Of a DNA stretch of 64,000 nucleotides, positions 38,202 through 49,575 are shown piece by piece. The notes beneath the pieces were generated by a model. That model searched no databases, was not told the DNA's origin, and was given only the letters and a program-made list of their open reading frames with translations. The stretch is from the NCBI RefSeq assembly GCF_016702655.1, contig NZ_JADJDO010000041.1:1-64000 (forward strand), given 5' to 3'. Numbering within the stretch: the stretch's first letter is position 1; each line of letters opens with the position of its first letter. The position numbers and the translations under genes are program-made. This DNA comes from Ideonella sp. (GTDB lineage Bacteria; Pseudomonadota; Gammaproteobacteria; Burkholderiales; Burkholderiaceae_C).

Positions 38202-40064
38202 ATGCTTGCACCCCACCCACCCTCGACGCAACGCTTTCTGTCGGGCAACGAGGCGCTCGTGCTCGGCGCGCATGAAGCGGGCTTGGTCGTGGCTGCGGCC
38301 TACCCCGGCACGCCGTCGACCGAGATCGTCGAGACGCTGGCCCGCTGCGAGGGTGTGCGCGCCGAGTGGTCGGTGAACGAGAAGCTCGCGCTCGAGGTGG
38401 CGCTGGGCGCCTCGCTCGCGGGCTGCCGCGCGCTGGCGGCGATGAAGCATGTGGGCCTGAACGTCGCCGCCGACACGCTGATGTCGGCGGCGTTGACGGG
38501 CGTGAACGCCGGGCTGGTGATCGCGGTCGCCGACGACATCGGCTTCTCGTCGTCGCAGAACGAGCAGGACAGCCGCTACTGGGGCCGCTTCGCGCACCTG
38601 CCGGTGCTCGAGCCGCGCGACCCGCAGGAGGCCTACCTGATGGCGCGCGAGGCCTTCGACCTGTCCGAGCGCCACCAGATGCCGGTGCTGCTGCGCCTGA
38701 CGACGCGGGTGTGCCACGTCAAGCGCAGGGTGCGTCTGCAAGGGCCGATGCAGCAGCCCGCGCGCCTGCCCTACACCAAGGATCCGGCGCGCTGGGTGCT
38801 CTCGCCCGGCAACGTGGCGCGCCGGCTCGAGGTGCGCGCAGCGCGCGAAGCCGCACTGCGCGCCGAGGCCGAGGTCTCGCCCTGGAACGTGATCGAGCAG
38901 GGCGACGACCGGCGCCTCGGGATCATCGCCTCCGGGCCCGCCTGCCATGCGGCGCGCGAGGCGCTGCCCGACACGCCGATGCTGGTGCTGGGTTTCAGCA
39001 CGCCCGCGCCGCTCGAACTGGCACGCCGCTTTGCCGCGGGCGTCGAGCGGGTGTTGGTGGTGGAGGAATCCGAGCCGCTGCTCGAGGGTGAACTGCGCGC
39101 TGCCGGCATCACCTTGCACGGCCGCGAACTGCTGCCGCCGCATGGCGAGATCAACGCCGGCCACGTCGCGCGCGCGGCGTGCCGCATCCTCGGCGAACCC
39201 GAGCCCGCGCCGACCGCGGCGGCACCGCACCAGGTGTTCGCGCGCCCGCCGACGCTGTGCGCAGGCTGCGGCTACCTGGGCATCTACTTCTGGCTCGCGC
39301 GCCTGCCCAAGGCCATCGTCTGCGGCGACATCGGCTGCTACACGCTCGGGGCCAGCCCGTCGTGGAATGCGCTCGACACGGTACTCGCGATGGGCGCGTC
39401 GCTCGGCATCGCCGCCGGCGTTGCCAAGGCGCAGCAAGGCGAGGCCGAGCGGCGCCCGGTGCTGGCGGTGATCGGCGACTCGACCTTTCTGCATTCGGGC
39501 ATGGCGGGCCTGCTCAACCTGACCTACCACCGCGCCAACGTCACGGTGCTGCTGCTCGACAACCGCGCCACCGCGATGACGGGCGGGCAGAACAACCCGG
39601 CCAACGGCCACGCGATGGATGGCTCGCCGGCGCCGATGCGGGTCGATTTCGTCAAGCTGGTCGAAGCGCTGGGCGTGCGGCCGGAGCGCATCCGCAGCAC
39701 CGACCCCTACGAGCTGCCCACGTTCCTGGGTGTGCTGCGCGAAGAGATGAAGGCCGACGAGCCTTCGGTCGTCATCACCACGCGGCCCTGCGTCTTCACG
39801 CCCGAGTTCGAACGCCAGCCGGCGCTGGTCGTGGACGAGGAGCAATGCAACGGCTGCACCAACTGCCTCGACGTGGGCTGCCCGGCGATCCTGGTCACGC
39901 GCCGCGAGCAGCGCGCGCGCGCGAGCGGCAAGACGGTGGATCTGGCCTGGGTCAAGATCGACCCCACCCTGTGCACCGGCTGCGAGATCTGCGCCAAGGC
40001 CTGTGCGCGCGGGGCGATCTCGGTCCCCGAACCGCGCAAGGTCATCAAGCTGGAGCTGGCATGA
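38202..40064 (+). CDS. iorA: Indolepyruvate ferredoxin oxidoreductase, alpha subunit
   Basis: Oxidatively decarboxylates arylpyruvates (indolepyruvate, phenylpyruvate) to acyl-CoA with ferredoxin as acceptor. The 620-residue protein has the N-terminal pyrimidine-type domain (SGNEALVLGAHEAGL; AAYPGTPSTEI), the TPP domain (CAGCGYLGIYFW; CGDIGCYTLG; VIGDSTFLHSG) and two 4Fe-4S clusters near the C-terminus (CNGCTNC from residue 549, CTGCEICAKACA from 591). It overlaps iorB by four bases. Confidence 0.95.
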   Translation: MLAPHPPSTQRFLSGNEALVLGAHEAGLVVAAAYPGTPSTEIVETLARCEGVRAEWSVNEKLALEVALGASLAGCRALAAMKHVGLNVAADTLMSAALTGVNAGLVIAVADDIGFSSSQNEQDSRYWGRFAHLPVLEPRDPQEAYLMAREAFDLSERHQMPVLLRLTTRVCHVKRRVRLQGPMQQPARLPYTKDPARWVLSPGNVARRLEVRAAREAALRAEAEVSPWNVIEQGDDRRLGIIASGPACHAAREALPDTPMLVLGFSTPAPLELARRFAAGVERVLVVEESEPLLEGELRAAGITLHGRELLPPHGEINAGHVARAACRILGEPEPAPTAAAPHQVFARPPTLCAGCGYLGIYFWLARLPKAIVCGDIGCYTLGASPSWNALDTVLAMGASLGIAAGVAKAQQGEAERRPVLAVIGDSTFLHSGMAGLLNLTYHRANVTVLLLDNRATAMTGGQNNPANGHAMDGSPAPMRVDFVKLVEALGVRPERIRSTDPYELPTFLGVLREEMKADEPSVVITTRPCVFTPEFERQPALVVDEEQCNGCTNCLDVGCPAILVTRREQRARASGKTVDLAWVKIDPTLCTGCEICAKACARGAISVPEPRKVIKLELA

Positions 40065-40654
40065 ACGCGAACATCCTGGTGGTGGGCATCGGCGGCCAGG
40101 GCGTGATGACCGCCTCCGAGGTGCTGGCGCGCGCCGCGCTCGCCTGCGGGCTCGACGCCTGCAAGACCGAAGTCGCCGGCATGTCGCAGCGTGGCGGCGT
40201 CGTGAGCTCGCAGTTGCGCATCGGCGCGCAGGTGCTGGCGTGCGAGATCACGCCCGGGCAGGTGGACCTGCTGATCGCGCTCGAGGCCGCCGAGGCGCTG
40301 CGCTGGAGCCACTGGCTCGCGCCGAAGGGATGGGTCGTCGCCAACACGCTGCGGGTGGAGCCGCCGGTGGTCAGCGCCGGCCTCGCGCATTACCCCGCGG
40401 ACCCCGGGCGGGAGTTGCAGATCCCGGGCCGGCAGGCGCGTTGCGTCGACGCGGGCGCGCTGGCCGCGGAACTCGGCGACGCGCGGCTGGCCAATACCGT
40501 GATGCTCGGCGCCGCGGCCGACCTGCTGCCGCTGACTGCCGAGTCGCTGCTGGAACAGGTGCTGGAGCGTTTCGGCGCGAACGAGGGCCTGCGCCGGCGC
40601 AACGCGCTGGCCTTTGCCGCCGGGCGCGAGCGGGCCACGAACCCGCGGCACTGA
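40061..40654 (+). CDS. iorB: Indolepyruvate ferredoxin oxidoreductase, beta subunit
   Basis: The gamma-domain partner of IorA. The 197-residue protein starts ILVVGIGGQGVMTASEVLAR and has KTEVAGMSQRGGVVSSQLRI, both typical of the family. Translationally coupled to iorA (ATGA). Together with lrp and dadA it suggests an aromatic amino-acid breakdown unit (inference). Confidence 0.94.
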   Translation: MNANILVVGIGGQGVMTASEVLARAALACGLDACKTEVAGMSQRGGVVSSQLRIGAQVLACEITPGQVDLLIALEAAEALRWSHWLAPKGWVVANTLRVEPPVVSAGLAHYPADPGRELQIPGRQARCVDAGALAAELGDARLANTVMLGAAADLLPLTAESLLEQVLERFGANEGLRRRNALAFAAGRERATNPRH

Positions 40655-40827
40655 CCCGGCACCGCGCCGCAAACGCGCGGCTGCGGGTTTGCACCGCAGA
40701 CAGCGAGAGAGCGCCCGCGATTGGCGCCGCGCGGCCCGGGTGGGCCTTCCGAAACGCATGAAACTCGGGGCCGACGGGCCCAGAATGCGGTCCCAGGTGC
40801 CAACCTGGCGGCGCTCGAAGGCAGACC

Positions 40828-42111
40828 ATGCACATCATGATCCTCGGCAGCGGCGTGATCGGCACGACGACTGCGTACTACCTGGCGCGCGCCGGGCACC
40901 AGGTGACGGTCGTCGACCGCCAGCCCGGGCCGGCGCTGGAGACGAGCTACGCCAACGCGGGCGAAGTCTCGCCGGGCTACTCGGCGCCCTGGGCCGGCCC
41001 GGGCATCCCGGTCAAGGCCATCAAGTGGATGCTGATGCACCACAGCCCGCTCGTGATCTGGCCCATGCTCGACCTGGCCATGTGGCGCTGGGGCGCGGCC
41101 ATGCTGCGCAACTGCACCGAGGCGCGCTACCGCATCAACAAGGCGCGCATGGTGCGCCTCGCGGAGTACAGCCGCGACTGCATGGTGCAGTTGCGCGCCG
41201 ACACCGGCATCGCCTACGACGAACGCATGCAGGGCACGCTGCAGCTCTTCCGGACCCGCAAGCAGCTCGACGGCACGGCCAAGGACATCGAGATCCTGCA
41301 GCAGTACGGGGTCGCCTACGAGGTGCTCGACAGGGCCGGCTTCTGCGCCGTCGAGCCGGCGCTCGACCTCGTCAAGGAGAAGTTCGTCGGCGCGTTGCGC
41401 CTGCCCGGCGACGAGACCGGCGACTGTTTCAAGTTCACGAACCACATCGCCGCGCTCGCCGAGGGCATGGGCGTCGCGTTCCGCCACGAGACCGCGATCG
41501 AGAGCCTCGTCGCCGAGGGCGGGCGCATCGCCGGCGTTCGCACGCGCGCCGGTACGCTCAAGGCCGATGCGTATCTGGCCGCGCTCGGCAGCTACACGCC
41601 GGGCCTGGTCGCGCCGCTCGGCCTGCAACTGCCGGTCTATCCGGTCAAGGGCTATTCGATCACGGTGCCGATTGCCGACACGCGCTTCGCACCGGAGTCG
41701 ACGATCATGGACGAGACGCACAAGGTGGCCGTCACGCGCCTGGGCGACCGCATCCGCGTCGGCGGCACGGCCGAGTTGGCCGGCTTCTCGCTCGCGCTGC
41801 GCGAGGCGCGGCGCAAGACGCTGAACCATGTCGTCACCGACCTCTTCCCGCGCGGCGGCGCGCTCGACCGCGCCGAGTTCTGGTGCGGCCTGCGCCCGAT
41901 GACGCCCGACGGGACGCCGATCGTCGGCGGCACGAAATACCCCAACCTGTACCTCGCCACCGGCCACGGCACGCTCGGCTGGACCATGGCCGCCGGCACC
42001 GGCCGCGTGATGGCCGACCTGATCTCGAATCGCAAGCCCGAGATCGACCTCACCGGGTTGACCATCGACCGCTACCGGCCGGGCAACTTCGACGCCGGGA
42101 CGGTCGGCTGA
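40828..42111 (+). CDS. dadA: D-amino acid dehydrogenase small subunit
   Basis: FAD enzyme oxidising D-amino acids to 2-oxo acids at the membrane. The 427-residue protein has the Rossmann start [20 protein letters not shown], a glutamate at the end of the second strand region ([18 protein letters not shown]), [20 protein letters not shown] and the C-terminal FAD block [16 protein letters not shown]. It is separated by 173 bases from iorB, so probably has its own promoter. Confidence 0.93.
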   Translation: MHIMILGSGVIGTTTAYYLARAGHQVTVVDRQPGPALETSYANAGEVSPGYSAPWAGPGIPVKAIKWMLMHHSPLVIWPMLDLAMWRWGAAMLRNCTEARYRINKARMVRLAEYSRDCMVQLRADTGIAYDERMQGTLQLFRTRKQLDGTAKDIEILQQYGVAYEVLDRAGFCAVEPALDLVKEKFVGALRLPGDETGDCFKFTNHIAALAEGMGVAFRHETAIESLVAEGGRIAGVRTRAGTLKADAYLAALGSYTPGLVAPLGLQLPVYPVKGYSITVPIADTRFAPESTIMDETHKVAVTRLGDRIRVGGTAELAGFSLALREARRKTLNHVVTDLFPRGGALDRAEFWCGLRPMTPDGTPIVGGTKYPNLYLATGHGTLGWTMAAGTGRVMADLISNRKPEIDLTGLTIDRYRPGNFDAGTVG

Positions 42112-42124
42112 CGCGCTGGCGATT

Positions 42125-42168
42125 GCCAAACGGTACCTTGTTCAGTACCATTTTGGCATTTTCAGTAC
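42125..42168 (+). promoter_or_regulatory. Operator-like repeats upstream of the TA pair
   Basis: An imperfect palindrome GCCAAACGGTAC ... GTACCATTTTGGC (42125-42157) and a direct repeat TTCAGTAC at 42141-42148 and 42161-42168, just upstream of the antitoxin ATG at 42184. TA operons are usually autorepressed by the antitoxin at such sites. Confidence 0.55.
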
Positions 42169-42183
42169 TTTTTTGAAGTCGCC

Positions 42184-42453
42184 ATGAACAATGTTTTGAC
42201 AGTAGCCGAACTCAAGCGCCGCGGCATGGCCGCGATCGAGGAAGGTTTGCAGCGCGGCCCCGTGCACATCGTCAAGCGCAACAAGCCGTCGGCGGTGGTG
42301 TTGTCCGAAGACGAATACCAGCGCCTCACCGGCGGCAAGGCGAGCGCCGCCCCTGGCTTGAGCGCGCTGCAATGGCTGCTGGCCCAAGCGCCCGGCGGCG
42401 CGCGCAGCAAGGAAGACATCGACGCCTCGCTCGCCGCAGAGCGCAACTGGTGA
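42184..42453 (+). CDS. Type II antitoxin, Phd/YefM-like
   Basis: An 89-residue protein starting MNNVLTVAELKRRGMAAIEE and VHIVKRNKPSAVVLSEDEY, the pattern of prevent-host-death antitoxins: N-terminal DNA-binding domain and a C-terminal toxin-neutralising tail. It overlaps the PIN toxin gene (GTGA) and has operator-like repeats upstream. Confidence 0.85.
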   Translation: MNNVLTVAELKRRGMAAIEEGLQRGPVHIVKRNKPSAVVLSEDEYQRLTGGKASAAPGLSALQWLLAQAPGGARSKEDIDASLAAERNW

Positions 42454-42860
42454 TCGCCTTCTTCGACGCCAGCGCGCTCATCTACCTGATCGAAGCGCGC
42501 GAGCCCTTCGCCGGCACCGTGCACGCCACACTGTCGGCGTTGGCCAGCCGGCACCCTGACATGGGCGCGGCGATCAGCCGCCTGTCATGGCTGGAGTGCC
42601 GCATTGGCCCTATGAAGGCCGACGACAGCGTCACCCTCGCGAGGTACGACGCCTTTTTCGCCCGCCCCGACCTCGTCTGGGTCGAACTCACCCGTGAAGT
42701 CATCGAACTCGCCGCAGTGGTGCGGGTGCGCCACGGCCTGCGCACCCCCGATGCCTTGCAGGCCGCCTGCTGCCTGCAACTCGGCGCCGAGCACCTGCTG
42801 CTGAGCGGCGATGCCGCCTTCCAGCGCGTAGCGGGCTTGAACGTCGCCTTGGTTTCCTGA
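42450..42860 (+). CDS. PIN-domain toxin (VapC-like ribonuclease)
   Basis: A 136-residue PIN nuclease. Acidic metal ligands are visible in FFDASALIYLIEA (first Asp), SRLSWLECRIG (Glu), RTPDALQAACC (Asp) and SGDAAFQR (Asp). The start is GTG at 42450, overlapping the antitoxin stop. Intact and of normal length, so it is probably a functional TA pair. Confidence 0.87.
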   Translation: MIAFFDASALIYLIEAREPFAGTVHATLSALASRHPDMGAAISRLSWLECRIGPMKADDSVTLARYDAFFARPDLVWVELTREVIELAAVVRVRHGLRTPDALQAACCLQLGAEHLLLSGDAAFQRVAGLNVALVS

Positions 42861-42954
42861 TGCCGTGAACCGACGTTCTGCCGCCGTGAGACGGCCTCCC
42901 CCGGGTCGCGGCAATTTCACAGCGCGGGCAGGATCGCCCGACGCGCCGCAGCAC

Positions 42955-43599
42955 TCAGCCGCCGCGCTGCACGCCCTGCGGCATCACCGCCGCCGCGTCC
43001 CAGGCCGGGCCGTCGAACCAGGCGTCGCCGCGCAGGCAGGCGGCGACCATCGGCAACGCGTCGACGCCCCAGAACAGGCGGCCGCCGACATCGATCGTCG
43101 GCACGCCGAAGATGCCGCGCGCCGCGGCGTCGGCGGTGGCCTGCTTGAGCTCGGCCTTCACCTCGTCGCCCGCCGGGTCGCGCTGCAGCCGCAGCGACTG
43201 GCGCAGCGCCTCGAGCCGCCCCGGATCGTTGGCATCGTGCCCGCCGCGCCACACGTGCTGGAACAGCAGCTCGCAGCTGCGCCGGTTGGGCGTGCCGCCG
43301 GCCGGCGCGCAGGCGAGCGCCAGGCGCAGCAGCGCGAGCGGATTGAACGGATGCTGCGCCGGCGTCTCGATCGGCGTGCCGAACTCGTGCGCGAGCCACG
43401 CGATGTGGCGGAAGGTCCAGACCTTCTTCGGCGCCGTCTCGGCCGGCCCCTTGGTGCCCCAGTGCTGCAGCAGCCCGGCGAACAGCAGCGGCCGGTACTC
43501 GACCTCGACCGACAGCCCCTCGAGCGCCTGCGGCAGGCGCTCGAAGGCGAGGTAGGCATACGGCGAGATGACGTCGAAGTGGAAGATCACACGCTTCAT
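42955..43599 (-). CDS. 2-hydroxychromene-2-carboxylate isomerase / DsbA-family thioredoxin-fold protein
   Basis: A 214-residue protein of the kappa-GST/DsbA-like family. FHFDVISPYAYLAFERLP is the N-terminal thioredoxin-fold motif with Ser in place of the redox Cys pair, IFGVPTIDVGGRLFWGVDAL holds the cis-Pro loop and substrate region. Members isomerise hydroxychromene carboxylates in naphthalene degradation or act as glutathione transferases; the substrate here is unknown. Overlaps the DUF1289 gene. Confidence 0.87.
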   Translation of the reverse strand: MKRVIFHFDVISPYAYLAFERLPQALEGLSVEVEYRPLLFAGLLQHWGTKGPAETAPKKVWTFRHIAWLAHEFGTPIETPAQHPFNPLALLRLALACAPAGGTPNRRSCELLFQHVWRGGHDANDPGRLEALRQSLRLQRDPAGDEVKAELKQATADAAARGIFGVPTIDVGGRLFWGVDALPMVAACLRGDAWFDGPAWDAAAVMPQGVQRGG

Positions 43600-43817
43600 G
43601 GCGAGGGCGACTCCTCGGATCGATCGCGGCGCAGCGACCGCAGTTGCTCGCGCCGCGCCGGCAGCTCGGCGAGGACGGCGCGGCGCTCGTCGTCATCCAC
43701 CGACGCCCAGGCGGCGATCTCGTCCAGCGTGCGCAGGCAGCCGACGCACCAGCCGCTCGCGTCGTCGATGCGGCAGACGTTGTTGCACGGGCTCGCGACG
43801 ACGCGCCACTCCTTCAT
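43596..43817 (-). CDS. DUF1289 family small Cys-rich protein
   Basis: A 73-residue protein with SPCNNVCRIDDASGWCVGC, the four-Cys pattern of DUF1289 (C-x3-C ... C-x2-C), probably binding a metal or Fe-S cluster. Role unknown. It is coupled on both sides, to ybaK upstream (ATGA) and the isomerase downstream (ATGG-type overlap). Confidence 0.9.
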   Translation of the reverse strand: MKEWRVVASPCNNVCRIDDASGWCVGCLRTLDEIAAWASVDDDERRAVLAELPARREQLRSLRRDRSEESPSP

Positions 43818-44314
43818 GCGGTGACGTCCTCGACCGGCGCGCCGGTCAGCGCTGCGAGCTGCTGCGGGCTGAGCCGGAACACGCCGTGCGGATGGCCGGC
43901 CGCGGCCCAGATGACCTTGAAGCGGAACAGCTCGCGGTCGACCAGCATCACCGGCGGCGTCGCGTGGCCGACCGGCGCGACGCCGCCGATCGCAAACGAC
44001 GTGGCCGCCTTCACGAAGTCCGCGTCCGCGCGGCCGATCGCGCCGACCAGCGCCGCGACCTTGGCCTCGTCGACGCGCTTGTCGCCCGAGGTCACGACGA
44101 GCACCGCCGCGTCGTCGCCGCGGCGCTTGAAGACGATGCTCTTGGCGATCTGGCCGACGCCGACGCCGAGCGCGTCGGCCGCCTGCTGCGCGGTGCGCGC
44201 GGCCGTGTCGAGCAGGATCGGCGCGTGCGGATGGCCGCGCTCGGCCAGCGCCGCGGCAACGCGCCGAACGCCGTCGGGCAGCGTCGCCGTCGTCTCGCCT
44301 GGAACCACGCTCAT
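43814..44314 (-). CDS. ybaK: YbaK/ProX-type aminoacyl-tRNA deacylase
   Basis: A 166-residue trans-editing protein that clears mischarged tRNAs (Cys-tRNAPro or related). Family features are QIAKSIVFKRRGDDAAVLVV with the conserved Lys, SGDKRVDEAKVAAL, SFAIGGVAPVGHATP and the C-terminal HPHGVFRLSP. Start 44314 is the family start. Because of the upstream G-run tract it also lies in frame with the end of mvaB, which is likely an artefact. Confidence 0.9.
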   Translation of the reverse strand: MSVVPGETTATLPDGVRRVAAALAERGHPHAPILLDTAARTAQQAADALGVGVGQIAKSIVFKRRGDDAAVLVVTSGDKRVDEAKVAALVGAIGRADADFVKAATSFAIGGVAPVGHATPPVMLVDRELFRFKVIWAAAGHPHGVFRLSPQQLAALTGAPVEDVTA

Positions 44315-45319
44315 GCCGCCCCGGGGGAGGAAGCTCGCGAGGCCGGGCCGCGGGGGGGGGGGGGGGGGGGCGGGGGGGGCGGCCCGGGGGGGGGGCGCCC
44401 CCGCCGCCTTCGCTGCCGCCCGCTTCGCGAGCAGCGCATTCGCCGAGCGCGACACGGGCTTGCGGCCCAGCACGTCGGAGATGTACTTCGCCGCGTCGAC
44501 GAGCGCATCGAGGTCGATGCCGGTTTCGATGCCGAGGCCGCGCAGCATGAAGAGCACGTCCTCGGTCGCGACGTTGCCGGTCGCGCCCTTGGCGTAGGGG
44601 CAGCCGCCGAGCCCGCCGACGCTGGCGTCGAAGGTGTGGATGCCGAGTTCGAGGCAGGCGTAGATGTTGGCCAGCGACTGGCCATACGTGTCGTGGAAAT
44701 GCCCGCTCACCTCGGCAATCGGGAAGTGCTTCAGCGCCCGCTCCATCGCCGCCTGCACGCGCCGCGGCGTACCGACGCCGATGGTGTCGGCAATGCCGCA
44801 GTGCTCGACGCCGATCGCCTTCATCAACACGACGACGCGCTCGACCTCGCCGGGCGTCACCTCGCCCTGGTAGGGGCAGCCGAGCGCGCACGACACCGCC
44901 GCGCGGACCTTGATGCCGTGATCCTTCGCCGCGGCGACGACGGGCCGGAAGCGCTCGACGCTCTCCTCGATGCTGCAGTTGATGTTGCGCTGGCTGAAGG
45001 CCTCGCTCGCCGCGCCGAAGACGACGATCTCGTCGGGCCTGCAGGGCAAAGCGGCTTCGAGGCCCTTCAGGTTGGGCGTCAGCACCGAGTAGCGCACGCC
45101 GGGCTGGCGCGCGATGCCGGCCATCACCTCGGCGTTGTCGGCCATCTGCGGCACCCACTTCGGGCTGACGAAGCTGGTGACCTCGATCTCGCGCATGCCG
45201 GCTTGCTGAAGCCGGTGGACGAGTTCGACCTTGACGGCGGCGGCGACCGGCTGCTTCTCGTTCTGCAACCCGTCGCGCGGGCCCACGTCGACGAGCGTGA
45301 CCTTAGAGGGAAGGCTCAT
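44311..45319 (-). CDS. mvaB: Hydroxymethylglutaryl-CoA lyase, 3' end disturbed by a G-run tract
   Basis: Last step of leucine degradation: HMG-CoA to acetoacetate and acetyl-CoA. The protein starts MSLPSKVTLVDVGPRDGLQN, has the TIM-barrel core and the signature SVGGLGGCPYAKGATGN with the catalytic Cys. The body is intact to SRSANALLAKRAAAKAAG. Then comes the tract at 44352-44396 (a C-run in coding sense). In the frame as given, the ORF continues into ybaK. One frame over, the sequence reads GPASRASSPGAA and stops with TGA at 44311-44313, overlapping the ybaK ATG, which is the junction type used elsewhere here. I take this as the true end; the G-run length is wrong by some bases. Confidence 0.88.
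44352..44400. other. G-run tract at the mvaB-ybaK junction, probable sequencing artefact
   Basis: 19 G residues (44352-44370), then C, eight G, C and further G-rich sequence. On the coding strand it reads as a Pro-rich tract (PPPPPPRPG). It merges two clearly separate proteins into one reading frame of about 1010 codons together with the upstream carboxylase frame. Same nature and same type of location as 24507-24590. Confidence 0.72.
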
Positions 45320-45333
45320 GGGTTCGTCTCCCT

Positions 45334-47394
<2,061 letters not shown>

Positions 47395-47729
47395 CTCAAG
47401 CTCCGTGGCCTGGGGCGCGCACTACGCGCCGCCGCGCGGCGGCGTCAGGCCTTCATTATCGTGCGCGCCGGCCCCCCCGGGCGGCTCCTGGCCGCCGCAC
47501 GGCCACGGCAAAAAACTGCGGCGAAGCTGGGCCAAGCGGGGCCAGGCCCAAACCCCGGTGGGGGTGGGCCCACGGCTCCTCGACACGACTGCCGGCGGGC
47601 CGGAAGTTTCCACGACTGGGGGCGGCGTCGGCCGATACCTGGCATTGGCTCGAAAGGTCCCGCCGGCCGCCCAGGGAGCGGGGTGCGACCTGCACCGTGC
47701 CTCTCCGCGTTAGGCCGTGGGAAATTGAC
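47395..47729. other. GC-rich gap at the island's left edge, no gene seen
   Basis: About 335 bases upstream of the carboxylase start. Open frames here show no protein-like composition or ribosome-binding site. It marks the change from even high GC to the lower-GC accessory stretch that starts near 47.7 kb, and must hold the promoter of the mccA/mvaB transcript. Confidence 0.5.
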
Positions 47730-49067
47730 TATGACTCCCTGCCCCCCGGTCGGGGTTGGCTGCCGGCGTCTCCCCGCCCCCGGCCCTCCGGAATCGCGGG
47801 GAGTCGCTCGCCGCTCTGGATTCTTCCGCCCACAACCCAAGCTCCAAGCTCACAGCCTGGAGGGCTTGCATAGTTGATCGCAAACTCCTTGGAAGAACCC
47901 TTGGACATTGACCGCCGACGCTGGCATCGATTCGGTTCTGCGGCGTAGCAGGCGCATCCCTGCTGCCGTACATCGTCACGCGGTACGCGACGTGTGGCGA
48001 CCCGCTGGCGACCTTCTTCTTTTGCATGCTCGGCAATGACTATCACATCATCGCCGCTTCGATGGTGTTGGACTGAACTGCGACGAGGGCCGGAGGTTGG
48101 CTCGTAGTTGTAGTCCGCCAGTGTGTACCCAGCCTGCTGGAACTGGAATCTCCTTGTGCACGTCTTCGTATCGCTGTGACTTCCGTTGGTACAACTATCG
48201 CTCAACACCTGCCTTATGTCAGTACGCCCCCTGCAGACTGGTGTGATCATAGGTGTTACTACCCAAGAGCTCTTCTCTCGCACGAACATGGAAGCCGTGA
48301 CTTGGCTCTTTGGGGTATGCACAAACCGACCACCGCTCGCCGCGTTTTCGCCGCGACCGTGATTAGCCAACTGCCGTTGTCTATGGCGCGTGGTACGCTT
48401 AAATCGATCTTCTCTGAATCAGCCGCCCGAACTTGCAACGGCAGGCCTCGACCCTCCTTCGATGTCAATGAAGTTGCAGTGGCCGTCATCTCACAGACGT
48501 CTGCCTGTGGCCAAAGATTTGCTCCGCGTAGTACCACGTGGATCGCATCGACGCCTCCCTTGTCGCGCGTGACGGTGTATGGCGACCTGAACTCAGGCTG
48601 ATGGATCAGGTAGTCGATCGGCGTCCCAGCCACCAATGGGACCGAGCCGAGTGCTGAAGCGACACCGCTCTTGACATTGGCTAATAGCAACTCGCCTCAT
48701 TTCCGACGCATGCCGGCATGCTGTTAGCCGTGCCTGCAATGACTCGACTGCGAACCGAGCGGCGGCCAGCTCCCGCTGCATTGTCTCGGTCAACTCAGAA
48801 ACCGGCTTTGTGATCTGGTCGCCTAGGACCTTCTGCAGTCGATCTATCACAGACTGCATCTGAACCCCAACCTGGCGCAATGAGAACCTCACCGCTAGCT
48901 GTCGCCTTGTCGATGACCCCAGACGCTAGGGACTTCATCGCCGCCACTTGTACAGCCGCCGTCACCGGTTCCGCGGCGCTGGCCAGCGGACTCAATGTAC
49001 CCATTCCCATGAAACCGGCCACGGCCAATACAACCCTGAACGCTCGCTGCGAAATGAACTGCTCCAT
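47730..49067 (-). pseudogene. Multiply frameshifted gene for an exported protein
   Basis: A good ribosome-binding site (GGAGGA) precedes ATG 49067 and a signal peptide (FRVVLAVAGFMGMGTLSPLA, cleaved near ASA-AEP). The protein then continues by changing frame: SVIDRLQKVLGDQITKPVSE (to about 48690), LLANVKSGVASALGSVPLVA and DYLIHQPEFRSPYTVTRDKG (to about 48290), then VTASMFVREKSSWVV and RFQFQQAGYTLADYNYEP (to about 48060), then VASGSPHVAYRVTMYGSRDA. At least three frameshifts are needed; the pieces together suggest an exported protein of about 370 residues or more. I do not recognise the family. Base composition is lower in GC than the core genome. Confidence 0.6.
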
Positions 49068-49251
49068 CGTTCCTCCCACTGCGCGACTTGCCGCCAGAAG
49101 CGGCGACGCATGCTACCGCTCTTCAGTACATTCGCGTCTGGAAATGTGGTGTCGTGGCTGCCCCACAACCATAACGTTCGGTAAACAGTTGATAGGATGA
49201 CGCAAAGTCCGAGGCTGAATGATGATACTGCCCCCATCGGAGAAGCAGCAG

Positions 49252-49401
49252 ATGCCCGGGCACATTGCAATAGTCGTATTGGTCCTGACCGCTGCACTTT
49301 CGCTCGCCTCGTGTGGAGAGGATGATGGCGAAGCGAGGAAGCTCGCTGAAGCCTGTGCCGCCAACGATGGCGTTTCGGCGGTAAGGCGCACAAGATTCTA
49401 A
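49252..49401 (+). CDS. Small lipoprotein candidate
   Basis: A 49-residue frame starting MPGHIAIVVLVLTAALSLAS followed by CGED: a signal peptide with lipobox LASC and acidic residues after the Cys. GGAG lies about ten bases upstream. The frame ends TAA at 49399 but stays open beyond it into a CxxC-containing stretch, so the gene may be truncated by a stop. Function unknown. Confidence 0.4.
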   Translation: MPGHIAIVVLVLTAALSLASCGEDDGEARKLAEACAANDGVSAVRRTRF

Positions 49402-49434
49402 CCCGCACAGCAGTCCAGCTGTAAGGCCTTCGTG

Positions 49435-49575
49435 ATGACCTGCAACTACTGCGAGTACGACTGGTTCGGGGCCTTCAAGAAGAGCGGCTTCGATGTCTGC
49501 GGAGTCTGCCTCGCAACTGAGTCCTTAGTGACCAAGCGACGGCCAGTTTCACGCGGCGTCGTAGTTCCTTCGTGA
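49435..49575 (+). CDS. 46-residue peptide with two CxxC motifs (candidate)
   Basis: ATG 49435 starts MTCNYCEYDWFGAFKKSGFD, then VCGVCLATESL and a basic tail. Cys3, Cys6, Cys22 and Cys25 form a zinc-ribbon-like pair of CxxC knuckles. It is in the same frame as the preceding lipoprotein candidate, separated by one TAA, so it could be its decayed 3' part rather than its own gene. No clear ribosome-binding site. Confidence 0.3.
   Translation: MTCNYCEYDWFGAFKKSGFDVCGVCLATESLVTKRRPVSRGVVVPS

Noticed and set aside
40655..40720. Rho-independent terminator after iorB (GCAAAC ... GTTTGC)
   Set aside because: A weak stem exists but no T-run follows, so it was not listed.
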